From Streptomyces noursei ATCC 11455 (GTDB lineage: Bacteria; Actinomycetota; Actinomycetes; Streptomycetales; Streptomycetaceae), in assembly GCF_001704275.1 (NCBI RefSeq), contig NZ_CP011533.1:5518001-5582000 (forward strand): DNA of 64,000 nt. Direction: 5' to 3'. The position numbers and the translations under genes were made by a program. Position 1 is the stretch's first letter. Each line of letters starts with the position of its first letter. A model generated the notes under the pieces. The model saw only the letters and a program-made list of their open reading frames with translations. It was not told the origin of the DNA and did no database searches. This document shows, piece by piece, positions 1 through 7,908 of this stretch.

Positions 1-190
1 CGTCGAGCGGGAAACCGAGCTCCCGGTAGAAGAGGATCTGCTGGAGCCGGGCGAGGTCGGCGTCGCTGTAGAGGCGGTAGCCGGCGGGGCTGCGCTCGCC
101 GGGGCGGAGCAGGCCGGTCCTGTCGTAGTGGTGCAGGGTGCGGACGGTGACCCCGGCGAAGGCGGAGACCTGGCCTACCGGGTATCCCAT
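1..190 (-). CDS. MerR-family regulator, TipAL-like (partial, runs off the window start)
   Basis: Only the first 63 codons are inside the window. They encode a MerR-type winged helix-turn-helix: GQVSAFAGVTVRTLHHYD followed by GLLRP and YRLYSDADLARLQQI, close to the DNA-binding domain of TipAL-type drug-sensing regulators. Such proteins usually carry a C-terminal ligand-binding domain, which lies outside this window, so the ligand class cannot be read here. The ATG is at 188-190. The gene is divergent from the lipoprotein gene at 533, and a candidate MerR-type operator lies about 105 bases upstream. The family call is firm; equating it with TipA itself is only a resemblance. Confidence 0.85.
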   Translation of the reverse strand, partial: MGYPVGQVSAFAGVTVRTLHHYDRTGLLRPGERSPAGYRLYSDADLARLQQILFYRELGFPLD

Positions 191-532
191 GGGAGTGCGC
201 CTTTCGGTGGTGGCGGGTGCGTGCGAGGACAGGTGGGGCGTGGTGCGCGGCGGACCGGCGCCGGGCGCCGTGTGCCGCAGGTCAAGGGTGGGGCCTGACG
301 TGACGTGAGGGTCAAGGGCGGGCGGGCTGCGCGGGCGGTGCGGCGGCGACGGCGATCATGGACGCACGTCGGAATGCGGGCGGCCCCGTTACATTTGTCG
401 GGAAACAGGTATTCGCTCTTGTGTGCGCATCCTGTACATCCTTGTGCACACAGGGCACATCTGCTGCGCTGGGTGCAACCGTTGCACCTGGTGAGCCAGC
501 CGTCCGCCCGTCCGCCGCAGCCCGAGGAATCC
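191..532. other. Intergenic region between the MerR gene and the lipoprotein gene
   Basis: These 342 bases show no convincing gene; the open frames crossing them are high-GC shadows. Two copies of GGTCAAGGGYGGG occur, at about 280 and 310. The stretch 405-480 is less GC-rich and holds repeated CTTGTG half-motifs with TGTACATCC between them. It probably carries the promoters of both divergent genes. Confidence 0.5.
294..316 (-). promoter_or_regulatory. Candidate MerR-type operator/promoter
   Basis: Read on the minus strand, CTTGACC (316-310) is followed by CCTCACGTCACGTCAGG (310-294), a 17-bp near-palindrome. A TTGAC-like -35 running into an inverted repeat placed in the spacer is typical of MerR-regulated promoters. 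No clear -10 box follows, so the assignment is tentative. Confidence 0.35.
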
Positions 533-1018
533 GTGAGAGCAGCGAACACCACCGCCCGAGCCGCCTGGGGCGCCGGTGCCGTGCTGCTCGCGGCGCTGCT
601 CGCCGTGGTGCTCGGCGCGGTGCTCGGCGGGTGCGGCGGGCCGTCGCCGCTGCTGCGGGACGAGGGCCCGGCGGTCGCGCCGACCACCCGCACCGGGCCG
701 GTCTACGTGGCGGACACCGTCGGGCGCCCGCTGCAGCGCCCGAGCGCCCTCCCGCTCGGCGACTCCGCGCGGCTGATCGGGCTGCGCTGGGAGTCGTGGG
801 GCGGCCCGACCGCGGTGGCCGGCGGCAGGCTCGTCGGCGACTGGTGCGCGCCGGAGTGCGTCCGCACGCCCTACCGCGCGAAGGTCACGCTGAGCGGGCT
901 GCAGCGGCAGGAAGGGTTCGCGTACTACTCCAGCGCCGGTGTGGTCGCGCCCGAGGTGCACGGCGAGAAGGCCGCCGAGCTGGGGCGGGTGAGCCTGCAC
1001 CTTCCCGACGTCCCGTAG
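533..1018 (+). CDS. Putative lipoprotein next to a sensor kinase
   Basis: A 161-residue protein with a hydrophobic N-terminal segment (AVLLAALLAVVLGAVLGGC) ending in a lipobox-like LGGC, so it is probably exported and lipid-anchored. The mature part has no motif I recognise; two Cys (DWCAPEC) could form a disulfide. The chosen GTG at 533 has GAGGA just upstream; an in-frame GTG at 491 is the alternative, and the open frame continues to 305 without a signal. The sensor kinase gene begins 96 bases downstream in the same direction, so a periplasmic-side accessory role to that kinase is plausible, as CseA is for CseBC, but there is no sigma factor or response regulator here. Confidence 0.7.
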   Translation: MRAANTTARAAWGAGAVLLAALLAVVLGAVLGGCGGPSPLLRDEGPAVAPTTRTGPVYVADTVGRPLQRPSALPLGDSARLIGLRWESWGGPTAVAGGRLVGDWCAPECVRTPYRAKVTLSGLQRQEGFAYYSSAGVVAPEVHGEKAAELGRVSLHLPDVP

Positions 1019-1114
1019 TCCGGCCGCCCCGGGTGCCGGGGCACGGGGCTGTCCGGGACGGAGTGCACATGCCGGGGACGAGTCGAGCGACGAGAGGAAC
1101 GGAGAGGGGAACGG

Positions 1115-2533
1115 ATGGGGCTGCGCGCCAAGATCGGTATCGCGATCTCCGCCACCGCGGCGGTGGTCGCGGTCCTCGTCGGCGTGCTCGTCCACCACCA
1201 CACCGTCAACGCCCAGCTCGACCTCGCCGGGCACAGCCTCGCCGGCCGGCTCCAGACCACCGTCCAGGACCGGGCGGCCGGGGTCGACACCGGGCGGGGG
1301 CTGGTCAACCCCAAGGACCTGCCGGGCCCGCTGAAGAGGCTGGTCGAGAGCGGCCGACGGGGCGTCTATCTGGAGCAGGGCGGCCGCACGCCGTATCTGT
1401 GGGCGGCGACCAAGGTGGGCCCGGACATCGTCGCGCTGAAACGCGCCTACGACCGGGAGCAGCGGACCGTCGAGGCGCTGGACCGGATCCTGTGGGTGGC
1501 CGGGGTCGCCGGCACGGCGCTGGGCTGCGTGGTCGGGCTGCTGGTCGCGCACCGGCTCGGGCGGCGGCTGACCGCCTCGGCGGCGACCGCCCAGCGGATC
1601 GCCGAGGGCGATCTGGGCGCACGTCTGCCGCGGACCGGGAACGACGAGATCGCGCAGCTCACCGCGGCGGTGAACACCATGGCGGAGACCCTGGCCGGGC
1701 GGCTGCGGGCGGAGCGCGACGTCACCGCGAACATCGCCCACGAGCTGCGGACCCCGGTCGCCGGGCTGGTCGCCGCCGCCGGGTTGCTGCCGTCGTCCCG
1801 GCCCGCCGCGATGGTCCGGGAGCGGGCCGAGCGGGTGCGCGGGCTGATGGAGGACGTGCTGGAGGTGGCCCGGCTGGACGCCCGCACGGAGGAGGCGGAC
1901 CGGGAGGTGCGGCCGCTGGGGGAGCTGGTGCGGCGCGCGGTCGTGGCGTCCGGGCAGTCGGGCGGGCCCGGGAGCGGGTCGGCCGGCGCGGACCGGCTGC
2001 CCGGCGACCCGCGGCCGGTGGACGGGGCGATACGGGTGCGGGTGCTGGCGGACGGGCTGGTGGAGACCGATCCGCGGCGGGTCGAGCGGATCCTGGTCAA
2101 TCTGATCAGCAACGCCCGGCGGCACGGCAGGGCGCCGGTGACCGTGGAGGTCGAGGGCGGGGTCATACGGGTGCGGGACACCGGGCCCGGTTTCCCGGCG
2201 GCGCTGCTGACCCACGGCCCGCAGCGGTTCCGGACCAGCGGCGGCCGGGGCGGGTCGGGGCTGGGTCTGGGGCTGACCATCGCCGCGGGGCAGGCGCGGG
2301 TGCTGGGGGCCGGGCTCTGCTTCGCCAATCCGCCCGGGGGCGGGGCGCAGGCCACCGTCGATCTGCGGGGGGCACTGTGCCCGAACGGGGCCGACGGGCC
2401 CGCTGCGCCCGAGGGGACGGACGGTCCCACTGGGTCGGACGGTCCTGGCGAGGCGGACGGTCCCGGCGCGGCGGATGGAGTGCACGGGCCGCGAGAGGAT
2501 GCGGGGGAGACCGGGGGCCAGGGCGGGCGGTGA
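1115..2533 (+). CDS. Sensor histidine kinase (HAMP, HisKA, HATPase)
   Basis: A 472-residue membrane kinase. Two membrane segments (about residues 5-28 and 125-150) bracket a short extracytoplasmic sensor region. A HAMP linker follows (ASAATAQRIAEGDLGARL), then the H-box NIAHELRTPVAGL carrying the phospho-acceptor His, an N-box (RILVNLISNARRHG), a G1 box (VRDTGPGFP) and a G2 box (GSGLGLGLTIA). The last 45 residues are a low-complexity tail with repeated DGP units (GTDGPTGSDGPGEADGPG). The ATG at 1115 has GAGAGGGGAA upstream. No response regulator is adjacent, which is unusual for this OmpR-associated kinase class. The upstream lipoprotein gene may belong to the same transcription unit. Confidence 0.9.
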   Translation: MGLRAKIGIAISATAAVVAVLVGVLVHHHTVNAQLDLAGHSLAGRLQTTVQDRAAGVDTGRGLVNPKDLPGPLKRLVESGRRGVYLEQGGRTPYLWAATKVGPDIVALKRAYDREQRTVEALDRILWVAGVAGTALGCVVGLLVAHRLGRRLTASAATAQRIAEGDLGARLPRTGNDEIAQLTAAVNTMAETLAGRLRAERDVTANIAHELRTPVAGLVAAAGLLPSSRPAAMVRERAERVRGLMEDVLEVARLDARTEEADREVRPLGELVRRAVVASGQSGGPGSGSAGADRLPGDPRPVDGAIRVRVLADGLVETDPRRVERILVNLISNARRHGRAPVTVEVEGGVIRVRDTGPGFPAALLTHGPQRFRTSGGRGGSGLGLGLTIAAGQARVLGAGLCFANPPGGGAQATVDLRGALCPNGADGPAAPEGTDGPTGSDGPGEADGPGAADGVHGPREDAGETGGQGGR

Positions 2534-2571
2534 GCCGGCGCGGCCCGCCGCCGCCCCGGACCCGGCGCGAC

Positions 2572-2967
2572 TCACCCCTCCGCGAAGCGGTCCTCCAGGA
2601 CGGAGTTCAGCAGCGCCCGGACGTCCTCGCGGTCCAGACCCTCGGCGCGGGCGCGGTCCATCCAGGCGCGCAGCTCCTCGCGCAGGACGGCGTCGGCGGC
2701 CGAGTCGGGGCGGGCCAGGGTGCGGCTGACGAACGTGCCGAGGCCGGGCCGCGGCTCGACCAGGCCCTCGCGCTCCAGCTCGCGGTACGCCTTGAGCGTG
2801 GTGTTCGGGTTGACCTTGGTGCTGGCGGCGACCTGCGCGGCGGTCGGCAGCCGGTCGCCCTCCACCAGGATGCCCAGCCGCAGTGCCTGCTGGACCTGCT
2901 GGACGATCTGGAGGTAGGTGGCGACGCCGCTGCGGCGGTCGATCCGGAATTCGACGGCGCTCACCAC
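2572..2967 (-). CDS. GntR-family regulator, YtrA subfamily
   Basis: A 131-residue protein with an N-terminal winged helix (YLQIVQQVQQALRLGILVEG, then LPTAAQVAASTKVNPNTTLKAYRELEREGLVEPRPGLGTFV) and only a short helical C-terminus. That small C-terminal part is typical of the YtrA group, which usually controls a linked ABC exporter. It lies downstream of such an ABC pair on the same strand, separated by 136 bases. Two consecutive GTG codons (2967 and 2964) follow the Shine-Dalgarno-like AGAGAGG, and either could be the start. The target is likely the AT-rich palindrome upstream of the ATPase gene, by inference from location. Confidence 0.85.
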   Translation of the reverse strand: MVSAVEFRIDRRSGVATYLQIVQQVQQALRLGILVEGDRLPTAAQVAASTKVNPNTTLKAYRELEREGLVEPRPGLGTFVSRTLARPDSAADAVLREELRAWMDRARAEGLDREDVRALLNSVLEDRFAEG

Positions 2968-3103
2968 CTCTCTGCCTCTGTGCGCGGTGTGTCGCGGCCG
3001 GCGGGTCCGGCTTGTGTGCCGGGGCCGCGCTGGCCGACCGCTCGATGATCGGGCCGGCCGCGACGGGTGTCAAAGCGCCTCCCGGTCGGCGCCGGGCGCC
3101 CGT

Positions 3104-4087
3104 TCAGAGCGGCCGCCTGCGGGCCCGCCACACCACGAACGCCAGGACCAGGGCGGTCAGCGCCAGCAGCGCGGCCGTGCCGAGCCACTGCATTCCGGCC
3201 ATCTGGTCGTAGGAGAAGTACTCGGTGACGCGGTTGACGATGCCCAGTCGGGCCCGGCAGGCGTCGGGGTGGGCGTCGTGGACGCAGGTGCTGAAGCCGA
3301 AGAGCCGGCCGTCGGCGGTGGCCACCCAGTCGTCGATCCGGACCGCGTCGGAGGCCAGGTCCGGGCCGTCGCCGTTGTACGGGTAGGTGATGCTGCGCGC
3401 GGTGCCCAGCAGCGGCCGCACCTTCTCGCCCCAGACCAGGCTGACCGCCGCCGCGGTGAAGGCGGTGACCAGCATCGCCGGCACCACCCGCTTGATCAGC
3501 TTTCCGAGGGCGATGCCGACGGCGGTCAGGAAGAGGGTCTTGGCGACCAGGACCGGGCCGGTGACGTCGAACGGGCCGCTGCTGAGCCAGTCGCCCCCGA
3601 CGACCAGGGAGCGGGCGGGCGTCCAGAGCCACTGGAAGACCACCGACAGCAGGGTGGTGCACGCCACCACGACCGTCAGCGGCAGGGCGAGCGTGGCGGC
3701 GAGCCAGCGACCGCGGCCCACGGACTGGGTGGTGACCAGCCGGAGGGTGCCGCGCTCCAACTCGGCGGAGATCAGCGGGGCGCCCAGGAACACCGCGACG
3801 ATCACCGGCACCAGCTGGAGGAACTGGATGTCGCCGTTGAACGCCGGGCTGAACCGGGACCGGAACTCCGCCGCGAGGGCCTCGGACCCGGTGCCCTGCT
3901 CGCCGAGCAGGCCCATCAGCCCGATCCGCTGGTACGAGAAGAGCGCGCAGGCGGCGAGGGTGACGAGGATGCCGGTGAGCAGCGCGGCGCGGTGCCGGCG
4001 CCAGACCAGCCAGAGGGTGCCGCGCAGCGGTCCGGAGGCGGTGCCGCTGCTCGTTCCGGCCTCGTGGGTCGTGGTGGCGGTGCTCAT
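3104..4087 (-). CDS. ABC-2-type exporter permease
   Basis: A 327-residue membrane protein with about six hydrophobic segments: a first one near residues 33-55 (LLTGILVTLAACALFSY), then APLISAELERGTLRLVTTQS, typical of ABC-2 permeases, further segments over residues 130-215, and a last one at the C-terminus. A large soluble loop lies before the last segment. Its ATG (4087-4085) overlaps the stop of the ATPase gene by four bases, so the two are translationally coupled and should assemble as one exporter. Substrate unknown; YtrA-linked exporters are often induced by cell-envelope antibiotics. Confidence 0.85.
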   Translation of the reverse strand: MSTATTTHEAGTSSGTASGPLRGTLWLVWRRHRAALLTGILVTLAACALFSYQRIGLMGLLGEQGTGSEALAAEFRSRFSPAFNGDIQFLQLVPVIVAVFLGAPLISAELERGTLRLVTTQSVGRGRWLAATLALPLTVVVACTTLLSVVFQWLWTPARSLVVGGDWLSSGPFDVTGPVLVAKTLFLTAVGIALGKLIKRVVPAMLVTAFTAAAVSLVWGEKVRPLLGTARSITYPYNGDGPDLASDAVRIDDWVATADGRLFGFSTCVHDAHPDACRARLGIVNRVTEYFSYDQMAGMQWLGTAALLALTALVLAFVVWRARRRPL

Positions 4088-5028
4088 GCCGCGGTCTCCT
4101 TCCGGGCCTCGTCCATGATCAGGGCGGGTGCGTCGGGGGAGCGCATGCAGGCCAGCAGGATCTCCTCCAGGCTCGGCGTCATGGCGTCCCAGGGGGCGTC
4201 GGGGGCGGCCTCCGGGCGGTCGGCGAGCGGTCCGTCGGTCCGGATCATCGCGCTGAACTGCCGCCCGCTGACCCGCGATTCGACCAGGGTGTGCCGCTCG
4301 GCCAGCTCCCTGGGGACCCGGCCGTCGACCGCCCGCCCGGTCACCAGGGTGTGCGCGGGCACCAGCGCGTCGGTCGGGCCGGCCATCCGCAGCCGGCCAC
4401 CGGCCAGGACGAGGAGGTGGTCGCACATCTCCTCCACCTCGGACAGCAGGTGCGACGACATCAGGACGGTGGTGCCGTGCTCGGCGGCCTCGGCCAGCAG
4501 CAGCCCGGACAGTTCGTCCCGGGCCAGCGGGTCCAGGTCGGACATCGGCTCGTCGAGCAGCAGCAGCTCGGGGCGCTTGCCGAAGGCGAGCGCGAAGGCG
4601 ACGCGGGTGCGCTGGCCGCCGGAGAGGGTGCCGACCCGGGCGGCCAGCGGCACATCGCCGGAGCGGACGATGCGCTCGGCCAGCGCCTGGTCCCAGCGCG
4701 GGTTCAGCTCGCGGCCGAGCCGGAGCGTCTCGGCGACCGTGAAGCGCGGATAGAGCGGCTTGTCCTGGGCGAGGTAGGCGACGCGGGTCAGCACGGTGGG
4801 GTCGTCGACCGGGACGCCGCCCAGCTTCAGCGTGCCGGTGGACGGCTGGATCAGGCGGGCCGCGATGCCCAGGAAGGTGCTCTTGCCGGCGCCGTTGGGG
4901 CCGACCATCGCGCAGACACGTCCGGCGGGGAGCCGGAAGGAACATTCCTGGAGCGCCCACCGTCGGCGGTACCGCTTCCACAGGTTGTCGGCCTCGATCG
5001 CCCAGGGGCCCGGGCTCCCGTCGCGCAC
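4084..5028 (-). CDS. ABC transporter ATP-binding protein
   Basis: A 314-residue ATPase. Walker A is GPNGAGKST (about residues 43-51), the signature motif is TLSGGQRTRVAFAL, Walker B is LLLLDEPMSDLDP, and the switch His is in LMSSHLL. The C-terminal 90 residues are the variable extension common in drug and bacteriocin exporters. The GTG at 5028 has an AAAGGGGG site seven bases upstream; an ATG at 5035 opens a different frame and is not used. The gene heads the minus-strand unit that continues with the permease and then the GntR regulator. Confidence 0.92.
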   Translation of the reverse strand: MRDGSPGPWAIEADNLWKRYRRRWALQECSFRLPAGRVCAMVGPNGAGKSTFLGIAARLIQPSTGTLKLGGVPVDDPTVLTRVAYLAQDKPLYPRFTVAETLRLGRELNPRWDQALAERIVRSGDVPLAARVGTLSGGQRTRVAFALAFGKRPELLLLDEPMSDLDPLARDELSGLLLAEAAEHGTTVLMSSHLLSEVEEMCDHLLVLAGGRLRMAGPTDALVPAHTLVTGRAVDGRVPRELAERHTLVESRVSGRQFSAMIRTDGPLADRPEAAPDAPWDAMTPSLEEILLACMRSPDAPALIMDEARKETAA

Positions 5029-5043
5029 GCTGCATCCCCCCTT

Positions 5044-5060
5044 TAGCTAGTTAATTAGTG
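5044..5060. promoter_or_regulatory. AT-rich imperfect palindrome upstream of the ABC operon
   Basis: CTAGTTAATTAG at 5047-5058 matches its own reverse complement at 10 of 12 positions and sits in an AT-rich patch that stands out in this GC-rich DNA. It lies immediately before the ribosome-binding site of the ATPase gene, where an operator for the linked GntR/YtrA regulator, or a -10 region, would be expected. Confidence 0.45.
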
Positions 5061-5163
5061 GAATGAGTATGGAGAGAGGTCAGGGGCCTGTCAAAGCGGG
5101 AAGGGGTGACGGCGGCCCGCGGGGGCCGGCGAAGGGGGTTCCGCGATCGGGCCTACGGCCGGG

Positions 5164-5646
5164 CTACTCGGCCCCGACCAGCGGCTTTCCCATGCAGCGG
5201 CTGGACTCGTAGGTCCGGTAGTAGCCGAACTTCTCGACCATCGCATAGCCGCTGGAGGCATAGAGGGAGAGCGCCTCGGGCTGCTCGGTGCCGGTCTCCA
5301 GCACCATCCGGGTGCGGCCCGCGGCCCGGGCGTCCGCTTCGAGCGTGGCCAGGATCCGCCGGGCCAGCCCGCGGCCGCGGGCGTGCGGCACCACGAACAT
5401 CCGCTTGATCTCGGCGTCGCCGGAGGCGTACCCCTCGGCGGTGTCCTCCTGGACCCGCCAGCCGCCGGTGGCCAACGGCACGCCGTCCTCGTAGGCGATC
5501 AGGTACAGCCCCAGCGGCGGGACGAACATCTCCGGTTCCAGCCGCGTCAGATCGCCGTCGCCGTAACGCCGGACGTACTCCCGCTGGACCTCTTCGTCGA
5601 GCCGGACCGCGTCGGGGTGGTCGTAGCGGACGGGGCGTATCTCCAT
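5164..5646 (-). CDS. GNAT-family N-acetyltransferase
   Basis: A 160-residue protein filling a single GNAT fold. The acetyl-CoA-binding motif is RMFVVPHARGRGLARRIL (about residues 86-103), followed by a helix and the strand TRMVLETGTEQPEALSLYAS, then FGYYRTYESSRCMGKPL as the closing strand. The last part resembles small-molecule or amino-acid acetyltransferases of the ElaA/PhnO-like kind, but the substrate cannot be told from sequence. It stands alone between the ABC operon and a small secreted-protein gene. The ATG at 5646 is the only good start. Confidence 0.88.
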   Translation of the reverse strand: MEIRPVRYDHPDAVRLDEEVQREYVRRYGDGDLTRLEPEMFVPPLGLYLIAYEDGVPLATGGWRVQEDTAEGYASGDAEIKRMFVVPHARGRGLARRILATLEADARAAGRTRMVLETGTEQPEALSLYASSGYAMVEKFGYYRTYESSRCMGKPLVGAE

Positions 5647-5736
5647 CTCAGGAAGCGTACGGAAGCGGCGGGCGGAACGGGAGGGCGGGGCGGCGCCGAC
5701 GGGACTGGAGAGGTGCCGCCCCCGGGCGGACGCCCT

Positions 5737-5967
5737 TCACTTGCCGACGGAGTTGGCGCACCCCAGGTTGGGAAGCAGGTGGGTGGACTGGAGGCCGCCG
5801 CCGACCCCGACCTCGCCGAGGGCGTCGACGGGGATGACCTGCGTGAGGCACGAACTGGACTGCTTGACCCCGAGCAGGCCGCTGTCCGCGTGGGAGGTGC
5901 CGGTGGCGAGGAGGCCGACGCCGCCCAGGATGGCGGCGGCCGTGGCGGCCTTGCGAAGCGTGTGCAT
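5737..5967 (-). CDS. Small secreted two-cysteine protein (rodlin/chaplin-like, unassigned)
   Basis: A 76-residue protein with a clear signal peptide (MHTLRKAATAAAILGGVGLLATGTSHA) and a mature part of roughly 49 residues containing two Cys (SSSCLTQVIP and PNLGCANSVGK) and many Gly, Val and Leu. It resembles the short surface proteins of streptomycetes that assemble on aerial hyphae, but it lacks the canonical chaplin motif, so I do not name it as one. The ATG at 5967 follows GGAG with six bases of spacing. Transcribed away from xthA. Confidence 0.75.
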   Translation of the reverse strand: MHTLRKAATAAAILGGVGLLATGTSHADSGLLGVKQSSSCLTQVIPVDALGEVGVGGGLQSTHLLPNLGCANSVGK

Positions 5968-6145
5968 GTCATCTCCAAGGGGGTGCTGTGGTGCGCTCTG
6001 AAGCCCGGTGACTTCATAGAGTGACGAAAGGCTAATCGGAGCGGTCCCGTGATCGCCCGGTGACGCGCCGACGCGCCCGGACCCCCGCCCGTCTCGCCGC
6101 AGGCGCGGTGGGCCCGGCCGGCGGATGCCGGGTTAGGGTGCCGGG

Positions 6146-6949
6146 ATGCTGACCGTGACCACTGTGAACGTGAACGGGCTGCGGGCCGCGGCCAAGAAGG
6201 GCTTCGTGCCGTGGCTGGCCGGGACCGCCGCCGATGTGCTGTGCCTCCAGGAGGTGCGGGCCGAGACCGCCCAGCTGCCGGCCGAGGTGCGGGAGCCGGC
6301 CGGCTGGCACGTCGTGCACGCGCCGGCCGCCGCCAAGGGCCGGGCCGGCGTCTCGCTCTACACCCGGCGGGAGCCGGAGCGGGTGCGGGTCGGCTTCGGG
6401 TCGGCGGAGTTCGACGACAGCGGGCGGTACGTGGAGGCCGATCTCCCCGGGGTGACGGTGGCCAGCCTCTATCTGCCGTCCGGTGAGGTGGGCACCGAGC
6501 GGCAGGACGAGAAGGAACGGTTCATGGCGGAGTTCCTGCCGTACCTCGTCGGGCTGCGCGAGCGGGCCGCGGCGGACGGCCGCGAGGTGGTCGTCTGCGG
6601 CGACTGGAACATCGCCCACCGGGAGGCCGACCTGAAGAACTGGAAGGCCAACCAGAAGAAGTCCGGCTTCCTGCCGGAGGAGCGGGACTGGCTGTCCGCC
6701 GTGCTGGACGAGGCCCGGGGCGGCTACGTGGACGTCGTCCGCGGGCTGCACCCCGACACCGAGGGGCCCTATTCGTGGTGGTCCTACCGCGGGCGGGCCT
6801 TCGACAACGACGCGGGCTGGCGGATCGACTACCACCTGGCCACCGCCGGGCTGGCGGCCCGCGCCGTCAAGGCGTACGTGGAGCGGGCGGCGGCGTACGA
6901 CCAGCGCTGGAGCGACCATGCGCCCGTCACGGTGACGTTCGACGTGTAG
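6146..6949 (+). CDS. xthA: Exodeoxyribonuclease III
   Basis: A 267-residue nuclease of the ExoIII/endonuclease-exonuclease-phosphatase fold, acting in base-excision repair on abasic sites and 3' blocks. Visible motifs: TTVNVNGLRAA at the N-terminus, CLQEVRA (metal-binding Glu), SLYLPSGEVG, CGDWNIAHREADLKNWKANQ (catalytic Asp and Asn), WWSYRGRAFDNDAGWRIDY, and RWSDHAPV with the catalytic Asp-His. The length is normal. The last 39 codons plus stop (6831-6949) recur at 7909-8027 beyond an intervening gene, so the present C-terminus may have been replaced or duplicated during an insertion event. Confidence 0.95.
   Translation: MLTVTTVNVNGLRAAAKKGFVPWLAGTAADVLCLQEVRAETAQLPAEVREPAGWHVVHAPAAAKGRAGVSLYTRREPERVRVGFGSAEFDDSGRYVEADLPGVTVASLYLPSGEVGTERQDEKERFMAEFLPYLVGLRERAAADGREVVVCGDWNIAHREADLKNWKANQKKSGFLPEERDWLSAVLDEARGGYVDVVRGLHPDTEGPYSWWSYRGRAFDNDAGWRIDYHLATAGLAARAVKAYVERAAAYDQRWSDHAPVTVTFDV
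6831..6949 (+). repeat. Direct repeat, copy 1: 3' end of xthA
   Basis: These 119 bases, the last 39 codons and stop of xthA, match 7909-8027. The first 72 bases are identical and there are eight substitutions in total. Both copies end with TAG at the equivalent position. The repeat spacing is 1078 bases. Confidence 0.95.
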
Positions 6950-7099
6950 GGGGCGAGTGTCCGCGCGAGATGAGCGAGGGGCGATCGGCGGGTTCACCTG
7001 GTCGTGGGGTCGACGGAGGCGTGGTTCGCGAAGCGGATCAGCCGCGCATCGCGGTCACTGCCTTGCGTGACCTCCGTCAAGCCTGACCGTTACCTCGGT

Positions 7100-7903
7100 G
7101 TGACCATCGAAAAGTACGTTACTGCCCCTTTTGTGGCCGCTGCCATCCTGGCCGCCGGCGCGGGAACGGCTTCCTCCGCATCTGCGGATGCCGGCCCCAA
7201 GGCCCCGAACTTCAGGATGCATACAACGCCTTCGCAGCCCTACGGCACTGTTCTCAGCCGCATCGGCGTCAACGAACGCCAGTCTCCCAGCACCGACTCC
7301 GCCATCATCGGCAGCCTCGGATACGGCGCTCTGGTCGGCTTGCGCTGCATGGCCAAAGCCGAGGAAGTCGAAGGCAACAGGTTCTGGTTCCGACTCCGTG
7401 ACCGGGATGCATGGATTCCGGCCCGGTACGTCAAGGGCACCGGGCACGTCGAGTGGTGCCAGGAGGCGGACGGCGGCACCTCCAGCAAGGACGAGGCGGA
7501 AGGCGTCTCCGACAAGGGTGCCGGTGACGCCTCCGGCAGGGGGAGCGACGGCGTCTCCGACAAGGGTGCCGGTGACGCCTCCGGCAGGGGGAGCGACGGC
7601 CTCTCCGACAAGGGCGCGGACGACGCCTCCAGCAAGGGCACCGACGCCACCTCCGGTAAGGGCACCGACGGCACCTCCAGCAAGGGCGCGGACGGCACCT
7701 CCAGCAAGGGCACCGACGGCACCTCCAGCAAGGGCACCGACGGCACCTCCAGCAAGGGCGCGGACGGCACTACCGGCAAGCGCCCCGACCGTACCTCCGG
7801 CAAGCGCCCCGACCGTACCTCCGGCAAGCGCGCCGACCGCACCTCCGGCAAGCGCGCCGTCGACAGGCAGGCTTCGGACGATGAGTGGGAGGTCACCTAC
7901 TGA
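7100..7903 (+). CDS. Secreted SH3-like domain protein with Ser/Lys/Asp-rich repeats
   Basis: Starting at GTG 7100 the product is 267 residues. It has a signal peptide (VTIEKYVTAPFVAAAILAAG, cleaved after ASSASA), then a bacterial SH3-like domain of about 75 residues (VNERQSPSTDSAIIGSLGYG, then FWFRLRDRDAWIPARYVKGT), then a disordered tail of about 135 residues. The tail is built of two DKGAGDASGRGSDGVS units, about seven GTDGTSSK-type octapeptides and four RPDRTSGK-type octapeptides, so it turns from neutral to strongly basic. Such tails often contact cell-wall polymers. An in-frame GTG at 7004 is possible but lacks a ribosome-binding site. The gene lies inside the segment bounded by the duplicated xthA end, which suggests acquisition by insertion. 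Confidence 0.8.
   Translation: MTIEKYVTAPFVAAAILAAGAGTASSASADAGPKAPNFRMHTTPSQPYGTVLSRIGVNERQSPSTDSAIIGSLGYGALVGLRCMAKAEEVEGNRFWFRLRDRDAWIPARYVKGTGHVEWCQEADGGTSSKDEAEGVSDKGAGDASGRGSDGVSDKGAGDASGRGSDGLSDKGADDASSKGTDATSGKGTDGTSSKGADGTSSKGTDGTSSKGTDGTSSKGADGTTGKRPDRTSGKRPDRTSGKRADRTSGKRAVDRQASDDEWEVTY
7502..7860 (+). repeat. Coding tandem repeats (48-bp and 24-bp units)
   Basis: Two perfect 48-bp units (7502-7549, 7550-7597) are followed by a run of 24-bp units that encode GTDGTSSK and then RPDRTSGK octapeptides up to about 7860. All stay in frame with the secreted SH3-like protein. Such arrays can change copy number by slippage. Confidence 0.9.
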
Positions 7904-7908
7904 GGGGG

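Noticed and set aside
533..2533. Calling the lipoprotein/kinase pair cseA-cseC
   Set aside because: sigE and cseB are absent and the kinase ends in a tail unlike CseC.
358..3048. Very long open frames of 600-900 codons on both strands
   Set aside because: They are GC-bias shadows: Arg/Ala/Gly/Pro-rich, no domains, and antisense or out of frame to genes with clear motifs.
5737..5967. Naming the small secreted protein a chaplin
   Set aside because: The typical GVxxGNxxQxPxxxPVxxCGNxxxV-type pattern is missing; only size, export signal and two Cys agree.
7502..7860. Possible CRISPR-like array
   Set aside because: The 24- and 48-bp repeats are contiguous without spacers and stay in frame with a coding sequence.
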